A DNA stretch of 13,316 nt. Origin: Candidatus Blautia intestinipullorum. Lineage in GTDB: Bacteria > Bacillota > Clostridia > Lachnospirales > Lachnospiraceae. The first letter of the stretch is position 1. Each line of letters opens with the position of its first letter. This document shows, one piece after another, positions 7,544 through 13,316 of this stretch. A model generated the notes under the pieces. The model was not told the DNA's origin and did not search any database. It worked only from the letters and a program-made list of their open reading frames with translations. The stretch is from positions 1 through 13,316 of the forward strand of contig DWVA01000055.1 of the NCBI GenBank assembly GCA_019120475.1. The letters are read 5' to 3'. Made by a program: the position numbers and the translations under genes.

Positions 7544-7972
7544 TCAGCATATTCCTTTCTGCAGAATAATGTTTCCATAGCGGGATTCATCGCCGGTCTG
7601 TACGATCACATAGGCTTTTTCCGCCACTTCATAGAAAGGAAGCCGGTCAATAAAATCAAAGTCATGGAACGCGTCGTCTTTGTCGTACTTATTCAGCAGC
7701 TCTCTGTAGGTATCCCAGATTTCCGGAACCGGCTCTGTGGGAAGATTTCTCATCAGCCGCACCGGATTGTCAACAAAATTGTCCAGGGGAAATACCTGCA
7801 AAACTGCTTCCAGCAGATCCGGAATCATAACCCCGTCCATCCGGATCATTCTCTTTGCATGCGCTGTGCCGGGGAAACCTGCATCCGAGATGATCATCAT
7901 ATCTGAATGCCCCATTTCCATCATAGCTTTCACCAGATCCGGCGGAAGGATTTTCGGTATATTTCTAAGCAT
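7544..7972 (-). CDS. FucU/RbsD-family sugar mutarotase
   Basis: A 142-residue cytoplasmic mutarotase subunit of the RbsD/FucU family, which form large ring oligomers and interconvert alpha and beta anomers. Seen: MGHSD with His22 and ISDAGFP with Asp30, the positions of the FucU active-site His and Asp, and the C-terminal RYGNIILQKG (131-140), typical of FucU. FucU is closer than RbsD. The frame stays open upstream to 8002, but the ATG at 7972 is preferred: it has GAAAGGG (7981-7987) 8 nt upstream and gives the normal family length, whereas the upstream ATG lacks a ribosome site. The gene lies 139 nt after the binding-protein gene, beyond a strong terminator, and 6 nt before the DUF4432 gene. 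Confidence 0.9.
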   Translation of the reverse strand: MLRNIPKILPPDLVKAMMEMGHSDMMIISDAGFPGTAHAKRMIRMDGVMIPDLLEAVLQVFPLDNFVDNPVRLMRNLPTEPVPEIWDTYRELLNKYDKDDAFHDFDFIDRLPFYEVAEKAYVIVQTGDESRYGNIILQKGIC

Positions 7973-8009
7973 AATATCGTCCCTTTCTCTGTGCTGTTTC
8001 ATAGTTTTC

Positions 8010-8025
8010 GGTTTTCATGAAAACC
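8010..8025. promoter_or_regulatory. 16-bp perfect palindrome next to the binding-protein terminator
   Basis: GGTTTTCATGAAAACC is a perfect palindrome. Its minus-strand left half overlaps the T-tract of the terminator, and it lies about 40 nt upstream of the mutarotase start. A weak TTGGTT / TATGAA pair (spacer 18) flanks it on the minus strand, so it could be an operator for an internal promoter or a second hairpin. Confidence 0.4.
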
Positions 8026-8079
8026 AAAAGGCACCGCAGCAAAGTCCTTTCTATTGTATTTCTTTGCCTGCGGTGCCTT
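8020..8079 (-). terminator. Strong intrinsic terminator after the solute-binding-protein gene
   Basis: AAGGCACCGCAG (8028-8039) pairs perfectly with CTGCGGTGCCTT (8068-8079). Inner arms CAAAG (8040-8044) and CTTTG (8062-8066) extend the stem past a single bulged C at 8067, closing a 17-nt loop. On the minus strand the stem runs into TTTTGGTTTT (plus 8020-8029). It probably ends most transcripts after the binding protein and lowers expression of the mutarotase and isomerase 1 genes by partial read-through. Confidence 0.85.
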
Positions 8080-8111
8080 GCTTCTGTCAATCCTGTCTTA
8101 TAGATTCACTT

Positions 8112-9248
8112 TTATTCCTCAGCAGTCTCCTCTGCTGCGCCGTCTTCTGCTGCTGCGTCGTCTTCTGCTGCCGCGTCATCTTCTGTCGCTGTCTCTTCCG
8201 TTGCTGCCGCGTCTTCTGTCGCTGTCTCTTCCGTTGCTGCCGCGTCTTCTGCTGCTGTCTCTTCTGTTGCTGCCGCGTCATCAGTTCCTTCTGCCTCTTT
8301 CAGAGCTTCGATTCCGCCCTCAAGGTAAGCATCTACATTGTCTGCATCAATAGTATGGAACGGGATTCTTGTATCTTTTTCATAATCTTCGCCATTGATG
8401 ATCTGAAGCGCAACATCAACGCCGGTAGCTCCCTGTCCCTGGGAATCCTGAAGAATACTTACGCCATATGTACCGTCTTTTACTGCCTGAACTGCGTCTT
8501 CCAGTCCGTCAACGCCGCCGATGATGATATCGTCGCGTCCTGCTGCCTGTGCTGCGGAAAGAGCGCCCATGCCCATGTCATCGTTCTCACAGATGATCGC
8601 TTTCAGATCGTCGCCGTAAGTGGTGATCCAGTCTTCTGCAAGAGCCATAGCTTCGTCTCTCTTCCAGTTTGCTGTCTGTGTTGCAACTACGTCGAAGTAG
8701 TCAAGAAGTCCTACTTCCTCAAATCCTGCCATACGTCCAACCTGTCCGGACTGTCCCATCGGTCCTTCGATGATGGCTACTTTGTCGCCTTCCTTCAGGC
8801 CGGATTTTTCAATAAACCATGTTCCCAGAAGTTCTCCGGATTCCTGGTCAGTACATCCTACGAATGCGGTATAGTTGGTGTCTGCGATATCGCCGTTATC
8901 AACAACGATAGGTACGCCTGCGTCATTTGCCATTCCTACAACAGGAGCGCTTCCCTCTACGTTCTGGGGAATTACGATCAGAGCGTCTACACCGGATGCC
9001 AGCAGTGTCTCGCAGTCGCTGATCTGTTTGTTTACATCTCCGCCGGCGTCATTTACGATCAGTTCTACGCCCAGCTCTTCCGCTCTTGCTTCAGCAGCGT
9101 CTACGATAGCTGCAACGAACATATCGGAGTTGTCTTTGGATGAAAATCCGATTTTAATATCAGCGTTGTCTTTTGCCGCTACATTGACTGCTCCCAGAGA
9201 TGCCACCATGGATACTGCCAGTAAAGTACCGATAATCTGTTTTTTCAT
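8112..9248 (-). CDS. Ribose-type sugar ABC transporter solute-binding protein with an acidic C-terminal repeat tail
   Basis: Extracytoplasmic sugar-binding protein of the RbsB/periplasmic_binding_4 family, feeding the adjacent permease and ATPase. Seen in order: a Sec signal peptide (MKK, hydrophobic core 5-20, AxA-like end near VAA at 23-25) without any Cys, so no lipobox; a two-lobed binding domain from about 32 to 318 with KIGFSSKDNSDMF (32-44), DALIVIPQN (88-96), ICENDDMGMGAL (219-230) and GGVDGLEDAVQAVKDG (244-259); then a tail, 321-378, made almost wholly of Ala, Thr, Glu and Asp, with no Lys or Arg. The ATG follows AAGGAGG (9256-9262). Most Gram-positive binding proteins are lipoproteins, so the absent lipobox Cys and the long acidic tail are both odd. 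The ligand is unknown; a pentose or deoxysugar is inferred from the operon. Confidence 0.93.
   Translation of the reverse strand: MKKQIIGTLLAVSMVASLGAVNVAAKDNADIKIGFSSKDNSDMFVAAIVDAAEARAEELGVELIVNDAGGDVNKQISDCETLLASGVDALIVIPQNVEGSAPVVGMANDAGVPIVVDNGDIADTNYTAFVGCTDQESGELLGTWFIEKSGLKEGDKVAIIEGPMGQSGQVGRMAGFEEVGLLDYFDVVATQTANWKRDEAMALAEDWITTYGDDLKAIICENDDMGMGALSAAQAAGRDDIIIGGVDGLEDAVQAVKDGTYGVSILQDSQGQGATGVDVALQIINGEDYEKDTRIPFHTIDADNVDAYLEGGIEALKEAEGTDDAAATEETAAEDAAATEETATEDAAATEETATEDDAAAEDDAAAEDGAAEETAEE
8179..8277 (-). repeat. 33-bp tandem repeats in the binding-protein tail
   Basis: Units 8179-8211 and 8212-8244 are identical over all 33 bases, and 8245-8277 is a third unit with three differences. 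Each encodes one 11-residue Ala/Thr/Glu/Asp unit of the form DAAATEETATE. Being in frame, gain or loss of a unit would change tail length without breaking the protein. Confidence 0.92.
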
Positions 9249-9280
9249 TTCTTTTCCTCCTTAAAAATGAATTTTTATTT

Positions 9281-9303
9281 TTTAATATCGCTGTGATATT
9301 AAA
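9281..9303. repeat. AT-rich 9-bp inverted repeat between permease and binding-protein genes
   Basis: TTTAATATC (9281-9289) and GATATTAAA (9295-9303) are perfect arms with a 5-nt loop, about 20 nt upstream of the binding-protein ribosome site and about 40 nt after the permease stop. It has no GC-rich stem and no minus-strand T-run, so it is not a strong terminator. An mRNA processing or stabilising stem that raises binding-protein levels, or an operator, would fit. Confidence 0.55.
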
Positions 9304-9340
9304 TTTCACTTTATTCTGTTTTCTTCAAAATATGTAAGAC

Positions 9341-10288
9341 TTAATTCTTCTTCCCTTTTGTTCTCATATCCAGGAATACTGCCACGATGATCAGGATACC
9401 TTTTACGATCTGCTGCCAGAAGGAGTTAATGTTCATCAGGTTCATAGAGTTCTGCAGAAGACCCAGGATAACGAAACCGATGATCGTACCGGTAAGAGAA
9501 CCGATACCGCCGTTCATACTTGTTCCGCCGATAGCTGTCGCCGCGATAGCGTCCATCTCGTAAGACTCGCCTGCCGTAGGCTGACCGGAACTGATACGTG
9601 CCGCAAGGATCAGACCAACCATCCATGCACAGATGGAAGAGAAAACATACACCATAGTCTGGATTCTCTGAGTACGGACACCGGAAAGCTTTGCCGCGCT
9701 CATATTTCCGCCGATAGCGAATACATAACGTCCGAAGGTTGTCATCATCAGGATGACCAGACCGATGATGCAGAAGATCACCAGAAGAATAATCGGAACC
9801 GGAATCCCCAGGAACGTTCCCTGTCCAATAGTCTTAAAAGCGGGATCGGAAATCGCATACGGTTTACCATCTGAATAAACCTGCGCGAAACCTCTTCCAA
9901 TCGTCATTGTGGAAAGTGTGGCGATAAACGGCTGGAAACCGATATAGGCGATCAGCCATCCGTTGATGATACCGCAGATCACAGAGATCACCAGGGCTGC
10001 CAGACATGCGATAAACCAGTTATGTCCGTCCTTCAGAAGAGAACCTGCGATTACACCTGTGATAGCAACTACGGAACCAACGGAAAGGTCGATTCCCCCT
10101 GTCAGAATGACAAAGGTCATGCCTACTGCCAGGATACCGTTAATGGAAATCTGTCTCAGAATATTGATGATATTCTGACTGGTCAGGAATACATCTGACG
10201 TAATACTCATAAAGATGATGATAATGAGGGCTACAAACACAAGGCCGAACTGCCTCAGGATCTTACCCATATCTTTTTTCTGTGCCAT
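9341..10288 (-). CDS. Ribose-type sugar ABC transporter permease (RbsC-like)
   Basis: Integral membrane subunit (BPD_transp_2 family), forming a homodimeric channel with the adjacent ATPase and binding protein. It has 315 residues from the preferred start. Seen: about eight to ten hydrophobic segments, beginning with LVFVALIIIIFMSI; the family block GMTFVILTGGIDLSVGS after the second segment; TTFGRYVFAIGGN...AAKLSG, the cytoplasmic ATPase-coupling region; SGQPTAGESYEMDAIAA followed by IGGTSMNGG; and a basic C-terminus. The frame extends 5 codons to a TTG at 10303, but the ATG at 10288 has GGAGGAG 7 nt upstream, and this site lies inside the last codons of the ATPase gene. The ATPase TGA (10290-10292) is one base from this ATG, a coupled arrangement. 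Confidence 0.95.
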   Translation of the reverse strand: MAQKKDMGKILRQFGLVFVALIIIIFMSITSDVFLTSQNIINILRQISINGILAVGMTFVILTGGIDLSVGSVVAITGVIAGSLLKDGHNWFIACLAALVISVICGIINGWLIAYIGFQPFIATLSTMTIGRGFAQVYSDGKPYAISDPAFKTIGQGTFLGIPVPIILLVIFCIIGLVILMMTTFGRYVFAIGGNMSAAKLSGVRTQRIQTMVYVFSSICAWMVGLILAARISSGQPTAGESYEMDAIAATAIGGTSMNGGIGSLTGTIIGFVILGLLQNSMNLMNINSFWQQIVKGILIIVAVFLDMRTKGKKN

Positions 10289-10289
10289 T

Positions 10290-11798
10290 TCATTCTCCTC
10301 CAAACGCTAGATTCATGATTGCCTGCTGGGACTGCGCTTCCTCGCCTTCCAGCTCACCTCTTACCTTGCCGCCGGCCATAACCATCACACGGTCGCTCAT
10401 GCCGATCAGCTCCGGCATTTCCGATGAGATCATAATGATCGCGATTCCCTGCTTCGCAAGATCAATCATGATGTTATAGATTGCTGCTTTCGCTCCTACG
10501 TCGATACCTCTGGTAGGTTCGTCCATGATCAGAACCTTAGGATCAGACAACAGGCATTTTGCCAGTACCACTTTCTGCTGGTTGCCGCCGGAAAGGCTGG
10601 ATACAAGATCACCGATTCCGTTCATCTTTGTAGCCATCTTTTCCGTGTACTCATTGGCAAGCTTGTTTTCTTTCAGTTTATTGATAAAACTTCCTGTTGA
10701 CATCTTGTCGAAGTTCTGAAGCGAAACATTCTCTTTAATGCTTCTGCAAAGTACAAGCCCAAGCTGTTTTCTGTCCTCAGAGGCCATGATGATATGGTGC
10801 TGGATCGCATCCTTCGGATGATTGATCTCAATTTTCTGGCCTTCCAGAATGATCTCGCCGGAATCCAGCTTGTCATATCCTACCAGAGCTCTCATTACCT
10901 CGCTTCGTCCGGCTCCTACCAGACCTGCCATACCAAGAATCTCTCCCGCTCTGACCTTAAGATTTACATTTTCAAAAACGCCTTTGCGGGTAAAGTTCTT
11001 CAGTTCCAGTACAACCTCGCCTTTCTTAGCTGTGTTCTTAGGATATCCTCCTTCCAGTTCACGGCCTACCATCATGTTGATGAGCTGTTCTCTTGACGCT
11101 TCTGCAACCTTCACGCAGCCGATAAACTGTCCGTCACGAAGTACGGAAACTCTGTCCGCCAGTTCAAATACTTCCTCCATACGGTGAGAGATATAAATGA
11201 TTCCCACATTTTTTGCTTTCAGACTGTCGATAATACGGAAAAGCGTTTCTGTTTCTTTTTCTGAAAGGGAAGAAGTAGGCTCATCCATGATGATGACTTT
11301 TGAATTATAGGATACCGCCTTAATGATCTCCATCATCTGGATCTGCGCGATATTCAGATCCTTCATCTTCATATTCGGCCTGATAAATTCACTGAGTTCA
11401 TATTCTTCCAGAAGTTCCTGAGTCTTTTTATTCAGCTCCTTCTTATCTACAAAAGGAAGACCTTTGATCTTCTTCTGCTCTCTGCCGAGAAATACGTTTT
11501 CGGCAACTGTCATTTCCGGAATAGGGCTAAGTTCCTGATGGATCATGGAAATTCCCGCATCCAGAGCGTCTCTGGCAGATTTAAAATCCACTTCCTGTCC
11601 GTCCAGAATAACCTTTCCTGCATCCTTGGTATAAATTCCCATGATGATCTTCATCAGAGTGGACTTTCCTGCGCCGTTCTCTCCCATCAGTGCGTGAAGC
11701 TCTCCCGGCTCGATATTCAGTTCCGCTCCTTTCAGAACAGTTACTCCGGAGAAAGATTTATCAATCCCTTTGGCTTCCAGTATGTATTTGCCTGCCAA
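10290..11798 (-). CDS. Ribose-type sugar ABC transporter ATP-binding protein (RbsA-like, two nucleotide-binding domains)
   Basis: Energises sugar import with two fused ABC domains in 502 residues. Domain 1: Walker A GENGAGKS (39-46), Q-loop Gln88 in MIHQE, a degenerate signature LNIAQIQ (148-154), Walker B VIIMDEPTSS (168-177), H-loop His205. Domain 2: a degenerate Walker A GLVGAGRS (292-299) lacking the Lys, a full signature LSGGNQQ (402-408), Walker B VLIMDEPTRG (422-431), and Ser in place of the H-loop His (ISSE, 458-461). This asymmetric pattern is standard for RbsA/MglA/XylG. The start codon is TTG at 11798, with AAGGAGG (11808-11814) 9 nt upstream and no ATG in frame before residue 38. 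It lies 26 nt after isomerase 2. The sugar cannot be set from the ATPase. Confidence 0.95.
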   Translation of the reverse strand: MAGKYILEAKGIDKSFSGVTVLKGAELNIEPGELHALMGENGAGKSTLMKIIMGIYTKDAGKVILDGQEVDFKSARDALDAGISMIHQELSPIPEMTVAENVFLGREQKKIKGLPFVDKKELNKKTQELLEEYELSEFIRPNMKMKDLNIAQIQMMEIIKAVSYNSKVIIMDEPTSSLSEKETETLFRIIDSLKAKNVGIIYISHRMEEVFELADRVSVLRDGQFIGCVKVAEASREQLINMMVGRELEGGYPKNTAKKGEVVLELKNFTRKGVFENVNLKVRAGEILGMAGLVGAGRSEVMRALVGYDKLDSGEIILEGQKIEINHPKDAIQHHIIMASEDRKQLGLVLCRSIKENVSLQNFDKMSTGSFINKLKENKLANEYTEKMATKMNGIGDLVSSLSGGNQQKVVLAKCLLSDPKVLIMDEPTRGIDVGAKAAIYNIMIDLAKQGIAIIMISSEMPELIGMSDRVMVMAGGKVRGELEGEEAQSQQAIMNLAFGGE

Positions 11799-11824
11799 GA
11801 TTCCTCTCCTCCTTTTTTAAAGTT

Positions 11825-13039
11825 TTATTTTATTACAAGATCCGGATTCTCTGAAAAATGCTTCAGAATCACAATCGGATCGGTTTGGGACGGATTTGTG
11901 ATAACCACGCCCTCTTTTGCCGCTTTTTCTGTGACAAAGTATTCGTCATGGGTCAGTTCTCCATAACGTATCAGCGCCGGAGATTCAATTTCCCATTTTC
12001 CGAAGGTTCCGTGTCCTTCCAGACAGATCAGCCCGTAAGGAGCACTGTCCTTAATAGTCACTGTGCGTCCCGGAAGGATCGTCAGACGTTTTGCACAGAC
12101 TGTTTCGCATTTATAGCAGATCCACTCTTCCATATATCCATCCGCTTTCATTTCCTCTTCCGGTCTTACAGGAATCGGCTTCATAAAGCGGTTCTTATGG
12201 AACTCAGGATCCACATTGCGTTCCCAGTCGATCACATCGAGAAGATATTCGTAATTTCCGATTTCTTCTTCCGGAGTATTCTTCCAGAGAAGGTCTTCGC
12301 CGACGATTTGTCCATTCATCAGAACTGACTGATACATTGCGTAAACATCGGAAGCAAACTGTGGTTCGTATGTACAGAGACTTCCCGGCGCGTGCATCAC
12401 TCCCGGCGGCACATCCCATCCGGTATCAAGATCCAGCTTATACGCCATTGAAAGAGACAGTATCTTATTATCTCCCTTTGTGAAGTTCTTCAATGCTTCC
12501 AGCACTTCCTCCTTTGTCGTTTCAGGATTAAATCCGAAGAAGGTGAAGGGGAATTCTCCTCCGTGGTTATTCATCTGAGCCGGGAAGAAATACATTTCCG
12601 GTTTTCCGGAAGCGCCTACTCTTGCCGCATGTTCCTGCCGGTGATGAATATGGTGGGGAAGGGGGCCCGCATTGTCAAAAAACTTGGAGAACATCGGCCA
12701 GCGATGATATTTATTCCAGAGCGCTTCTCCGATCACTTCCGCTCCCAGAAGATCTACTACATCACGAAGAAGGATTTTTTCTTTTCCTTTCTCATCTAAA
12801 GCCACGTAACTTAAGCCTTCATCCTCCGGCGTTCCCGGTCCGTTTTCCGCCCATGTGGTAGAAGAAAACCATCTCTCGTCAATACCGCCCCTCTGACCTA
12901 ACACAAAATAGTCATCCGGATGCAGTTTAATACGTTTACCTGGTCTGCAGAAGGATCTCGGAACCCATGTAGGTGTTAATCTCAGGATGCCGCCGCCCTG
13001 GGTCAGGGCTTGCTCCGCCATTCTCTTCTGATCTGTCAT
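11825..13039 (-). CDS. Type I phosphomannose-isomerase-like cupin, putative aldose-ketose isomerase (isomerase 2)
   Basis: First gene of the operon: a 404-residue cytoplasmic double-cupin protein paralogous to the product of 5091-6392. Seen: LHPDDYF (39-45), DERWFSST (54-61), WPMFSKFFDN (114-123), then the expected metal-ligand set His130 and His132 (HHIH), Glu148 (KPEMYFFP) and His216 (PPGVMHAPGS), and a C-terminal cupin from about 318 to 394 (LTILPGRTVTIKD). The ATG at 13039 is chosen because GGGAGG (13048-13053) is 8 nt upstream; the frame extends 7 codons to a TTG at 13060 that has no ribosome site. The lead position ahead of the transporter, plus the absence of any other sugar isomerase, suggests it makes the ketose for the kinase; whether its substrate is a free sugar or a sugar phosphate is open. 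Confidence 0.76.
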   Translation of the reverse strand: MTDQKRMAEQALTQGGGILRLTPTWVPRSFCRPGKRIKLHPDDYFVLGQRGGIDERWFSSTTWAENGPGTPEDEGLSYVALDEKGKEKILLRDVVDLLGAEVIGEALWNKYHRWPMFSKFFDNAGPLPHHIHHRQEHAARVGASGKPEMYFFPAQMNNHGGEFPFTFFGFNPETTKEEVLEALKNFTKGDNKILSLSMAYKLDLDTGWDVPPGVMHAPGSLCTYEPQFASDVYAMYQSVLMNGQIVGEDLLWKNTPEEEIGNYEYLLDVIDWERNVDPEFHKNRFMKPIPVRPEEEMKADGYMEEWICYKCETVCAKRLTILPGRTVTIKDSAPYGLICLEGHGTFGKWEIESPALIRYGELTHDEYFVTEKAAKEGVVITNPSQTDPIVILKHFSENPDLVIK

Positions 13040-13068
13040 TTTACCTACCTCCCTTTTCAAAAATTGGT

Positions 13069-13078
13069 AAAACGTTTT
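13069..13078. promoter_or_regulatory. LacI-type operator-like palindrome O1
   Basis: AAAACGTTTT, a perfect 10-bp palindrome in the 5' untranslated region, 15 nt upstream of the isomerase 2 ribosome site. Thirteen bases, AAAACGTTTTTCT, are shared with O2 read on the minus strand. Its flanks do not match the CcpA cre consensus. Confidence 0.55.
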
Positions 13079-13096
13079 TCTAGTGTGGAAAAAAAT

Positions 13097-13148
13097 AAAT
13101 TCACACGTTTTCTCTCATTGAATTTGTGCATTATCACGATGTGAATTT
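13097..13148. repeat. 9-bp inverted repeat AAATTCACA / TGTGAATTT in the leader
   Basis: AAATTCACA (13097-13105) and TGTGAATTT (13140-13148) are perfect inverted arms, 34 nt apart, in the transcribed leader. Related TTCACA and TTTGTG(C/T)AT motifs recur at 13123, 13219, 13236 and 13269, so this may belong to a second class of regulatory site. Confidence 0.45.
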
Positions 13149-13182
13149 CTTTCTTAGCCGCTCTCTTGTTGAATGTGTTTAT

Positions 13183-13211
13183 ATCATATATCCAGAAAAA
13201 CGTTTTGTCAA
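13183..13211 (-). promoter_or_regulatory. Main sigma-70 promoter of the operon
   Basis: A perfect TTGACA (plus 13206-13211) and TATGAT (plus 13183-13188; 5 of 6 to consensus) with exactly 17 nt between them on the minus strand. Transcription would begin near 13176, giving a leader of about 136 nt before the isomerase 2 ATG. The operator-like O2 fills part of the spacer, and the upstream DNA is A/T-rich. Confidence 0.8.
13197..13206. promoter_or_regulatory. LacI-type operator-like palindrome O2 inside the promoter spacer
   Basis: AAAACGTTTT lies between the -35 and -10 boxes, sharing one base with the -35 box. A repressor bound here would block RNA polymerase. The central CpG in an AAACGTTT palindrome is typical of LacI/GalR-family sites. 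Confidence 0.65.
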
Positions 13212-13248
13212 TCTATAATTCACAAAAAATTCATCTTTGTGCATATTC

Positions 13249-13256
13249 AAACGTTT
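13249..13256. promoter_or_regulatory. LacI-type operator-like palindrome O3 upstream of the promoter
   Basis: AAACGTTT, extended on one side to AAACGTTTTAC as in O1 read on the minus strand. Its centre is 51 bp from O2 and about 179 bp from O1, so pairs of sites could be bridged by a tetrameric repressor. Confidence 0.5.
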
Positions 13257-13316
13257 TACTATTTATAATTTGTGTATATTGCACAATTTTATATCATTTT
13301 ACTATACTATAATTTT

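Noticed and set aside
6548..7906. Long open frame of about 450 codons on the plus strand
   Set aside because: It lies opposite the DUF4432 and mutarotase genes, which have clear family motifs and operon spacing. The product has no recognisable domain and no ribosome site is evident, so it is a codon-usage shadow.
7973..8002. Upstream ATG for the FucU-like mutarotase adding ten residues
   Set aside because: No ribosome site precedes it and the extension is not typical of the family; the ATG at 7972 has GAAAGGG and yields the normal length.
8120..8280. Short repeated units as a CRISPR array
   Set aside because: The repeats are directly adjacent with no spacers, and are in frame within the binding-protein gene.
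7737..9143. Long open frame of about 470 codons on the plus strand, Cys-rich in one part
   Set aside because: It is antisense to the mutarotase and binding-protein genes. The Cys-rich stretch is simply the reverse reading of the Ala/Glu tandem repeats.
10289..10303. TTG start for the permease adding five residues
   Set aside because: Those codons are themselves the ribosome site (GGAGGAG) for the ATG at 10288.
13039..13060. TTG start for isomerase 2 adding seven residues
   Set aside because: No ribosome site precedes it, whereas GGGAGG stands 8 nt before the ATG at 13039.
13069..13256. AAACGTTT palindromes as CcpA cre sites
   Set aside because: The outer TG and CA positions of the cre consensus are not met in any of the three sites on either strand.
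13264..13313. Rightward promoter for a divergent gene past the right edge (TATAAT at 13264 and 13308)
   Set aside because: No -35 box is found at a proper distance, and TATAAT words are expected often in such A/T-rich DNA; the window ends before any gene could be seen.

Overview
The window holds a large sugar-uptake and sugar-catabolism locus of a low-to-moderate GC Gram-positive. It is most likely a gut-type Clostridia member (Lachnospiraceae-like); this is inferred from strong AAGGAGG ribosome sites, moderate GC, clustal-type RbsABC proteins and an Ala/Thr/Glu/Asp-rich low-complexity tail on the solute-binding protein. Eleven genes run leftward on the minus strand and one small gene runs rightward at the left edge.

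Order of transcription (minus strand, right to left): a regulatory region with a good sigma-70 promoter and three LacI-type AAACGTTT palindromes (13061-13316); a phosphomannose-isomerase-like cupin (isomerase 2); a ribose-type ABC transporter (ATPase, permease, solute-binding protein); a strong terminator with an adjoining palindrome; a FucU/RbsD mutarotase; a DUF4432 aldose-1-epimerase-like protein; a 39-bp palindrome; a second isomerase-like cupin (isomerase 1); another terminator; an L-xylulokinase-like FGGY kinase; a Gfo/Idh/MocA oxidoreductase; an L-ribulose-5-phosphate (L-xylulose-5-phosphate) 3-epimerase; an inverted repeat and promoter; an L-ribulose-5-phosphate 4-epimerase; and a terminator. 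The convergent plus-strand gene (61-558) encodes a UPF0303/haem-degrading-domain protein.

Read together, an aldose enters through the ABC transporter. Two mutarotase-like enzymes equilibrate its anomers. One or both cupin isomerases turn it into a ketose. The FGGY kinase phosphorylates the ketose at C5, the 3-epimerase converts L-xylulose-5-P to L-ribulose-5-P, and the 4-epimerase gives D-xylulose-5-P for the pentose phosphate pathway. The last three steps match the known LyxK-UlaE/SgbU-AraD/UlaF/SgbE route. No classical pentose isomerase (XylA, AraA, RhaA or FucI type) is present, so the paired type-I-PMI-like cupins are the natural candidates for the missing step. L-lyxose or a related L-pentose or deoxysugar is a plausible substrate, but the sequence alone does not fix it.

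Start sites were revised from the ribosome sites for isomerase 2 (ATG at 13039), the permease (ATG at 10288) and the mutarotase (ATG at 7972). The ABC ATPase appears to start at TTG. No RNA genes, CRISPR arrays, insertion sequences or phage genes were seen, and no stretch over 300 bases lacks a gene.
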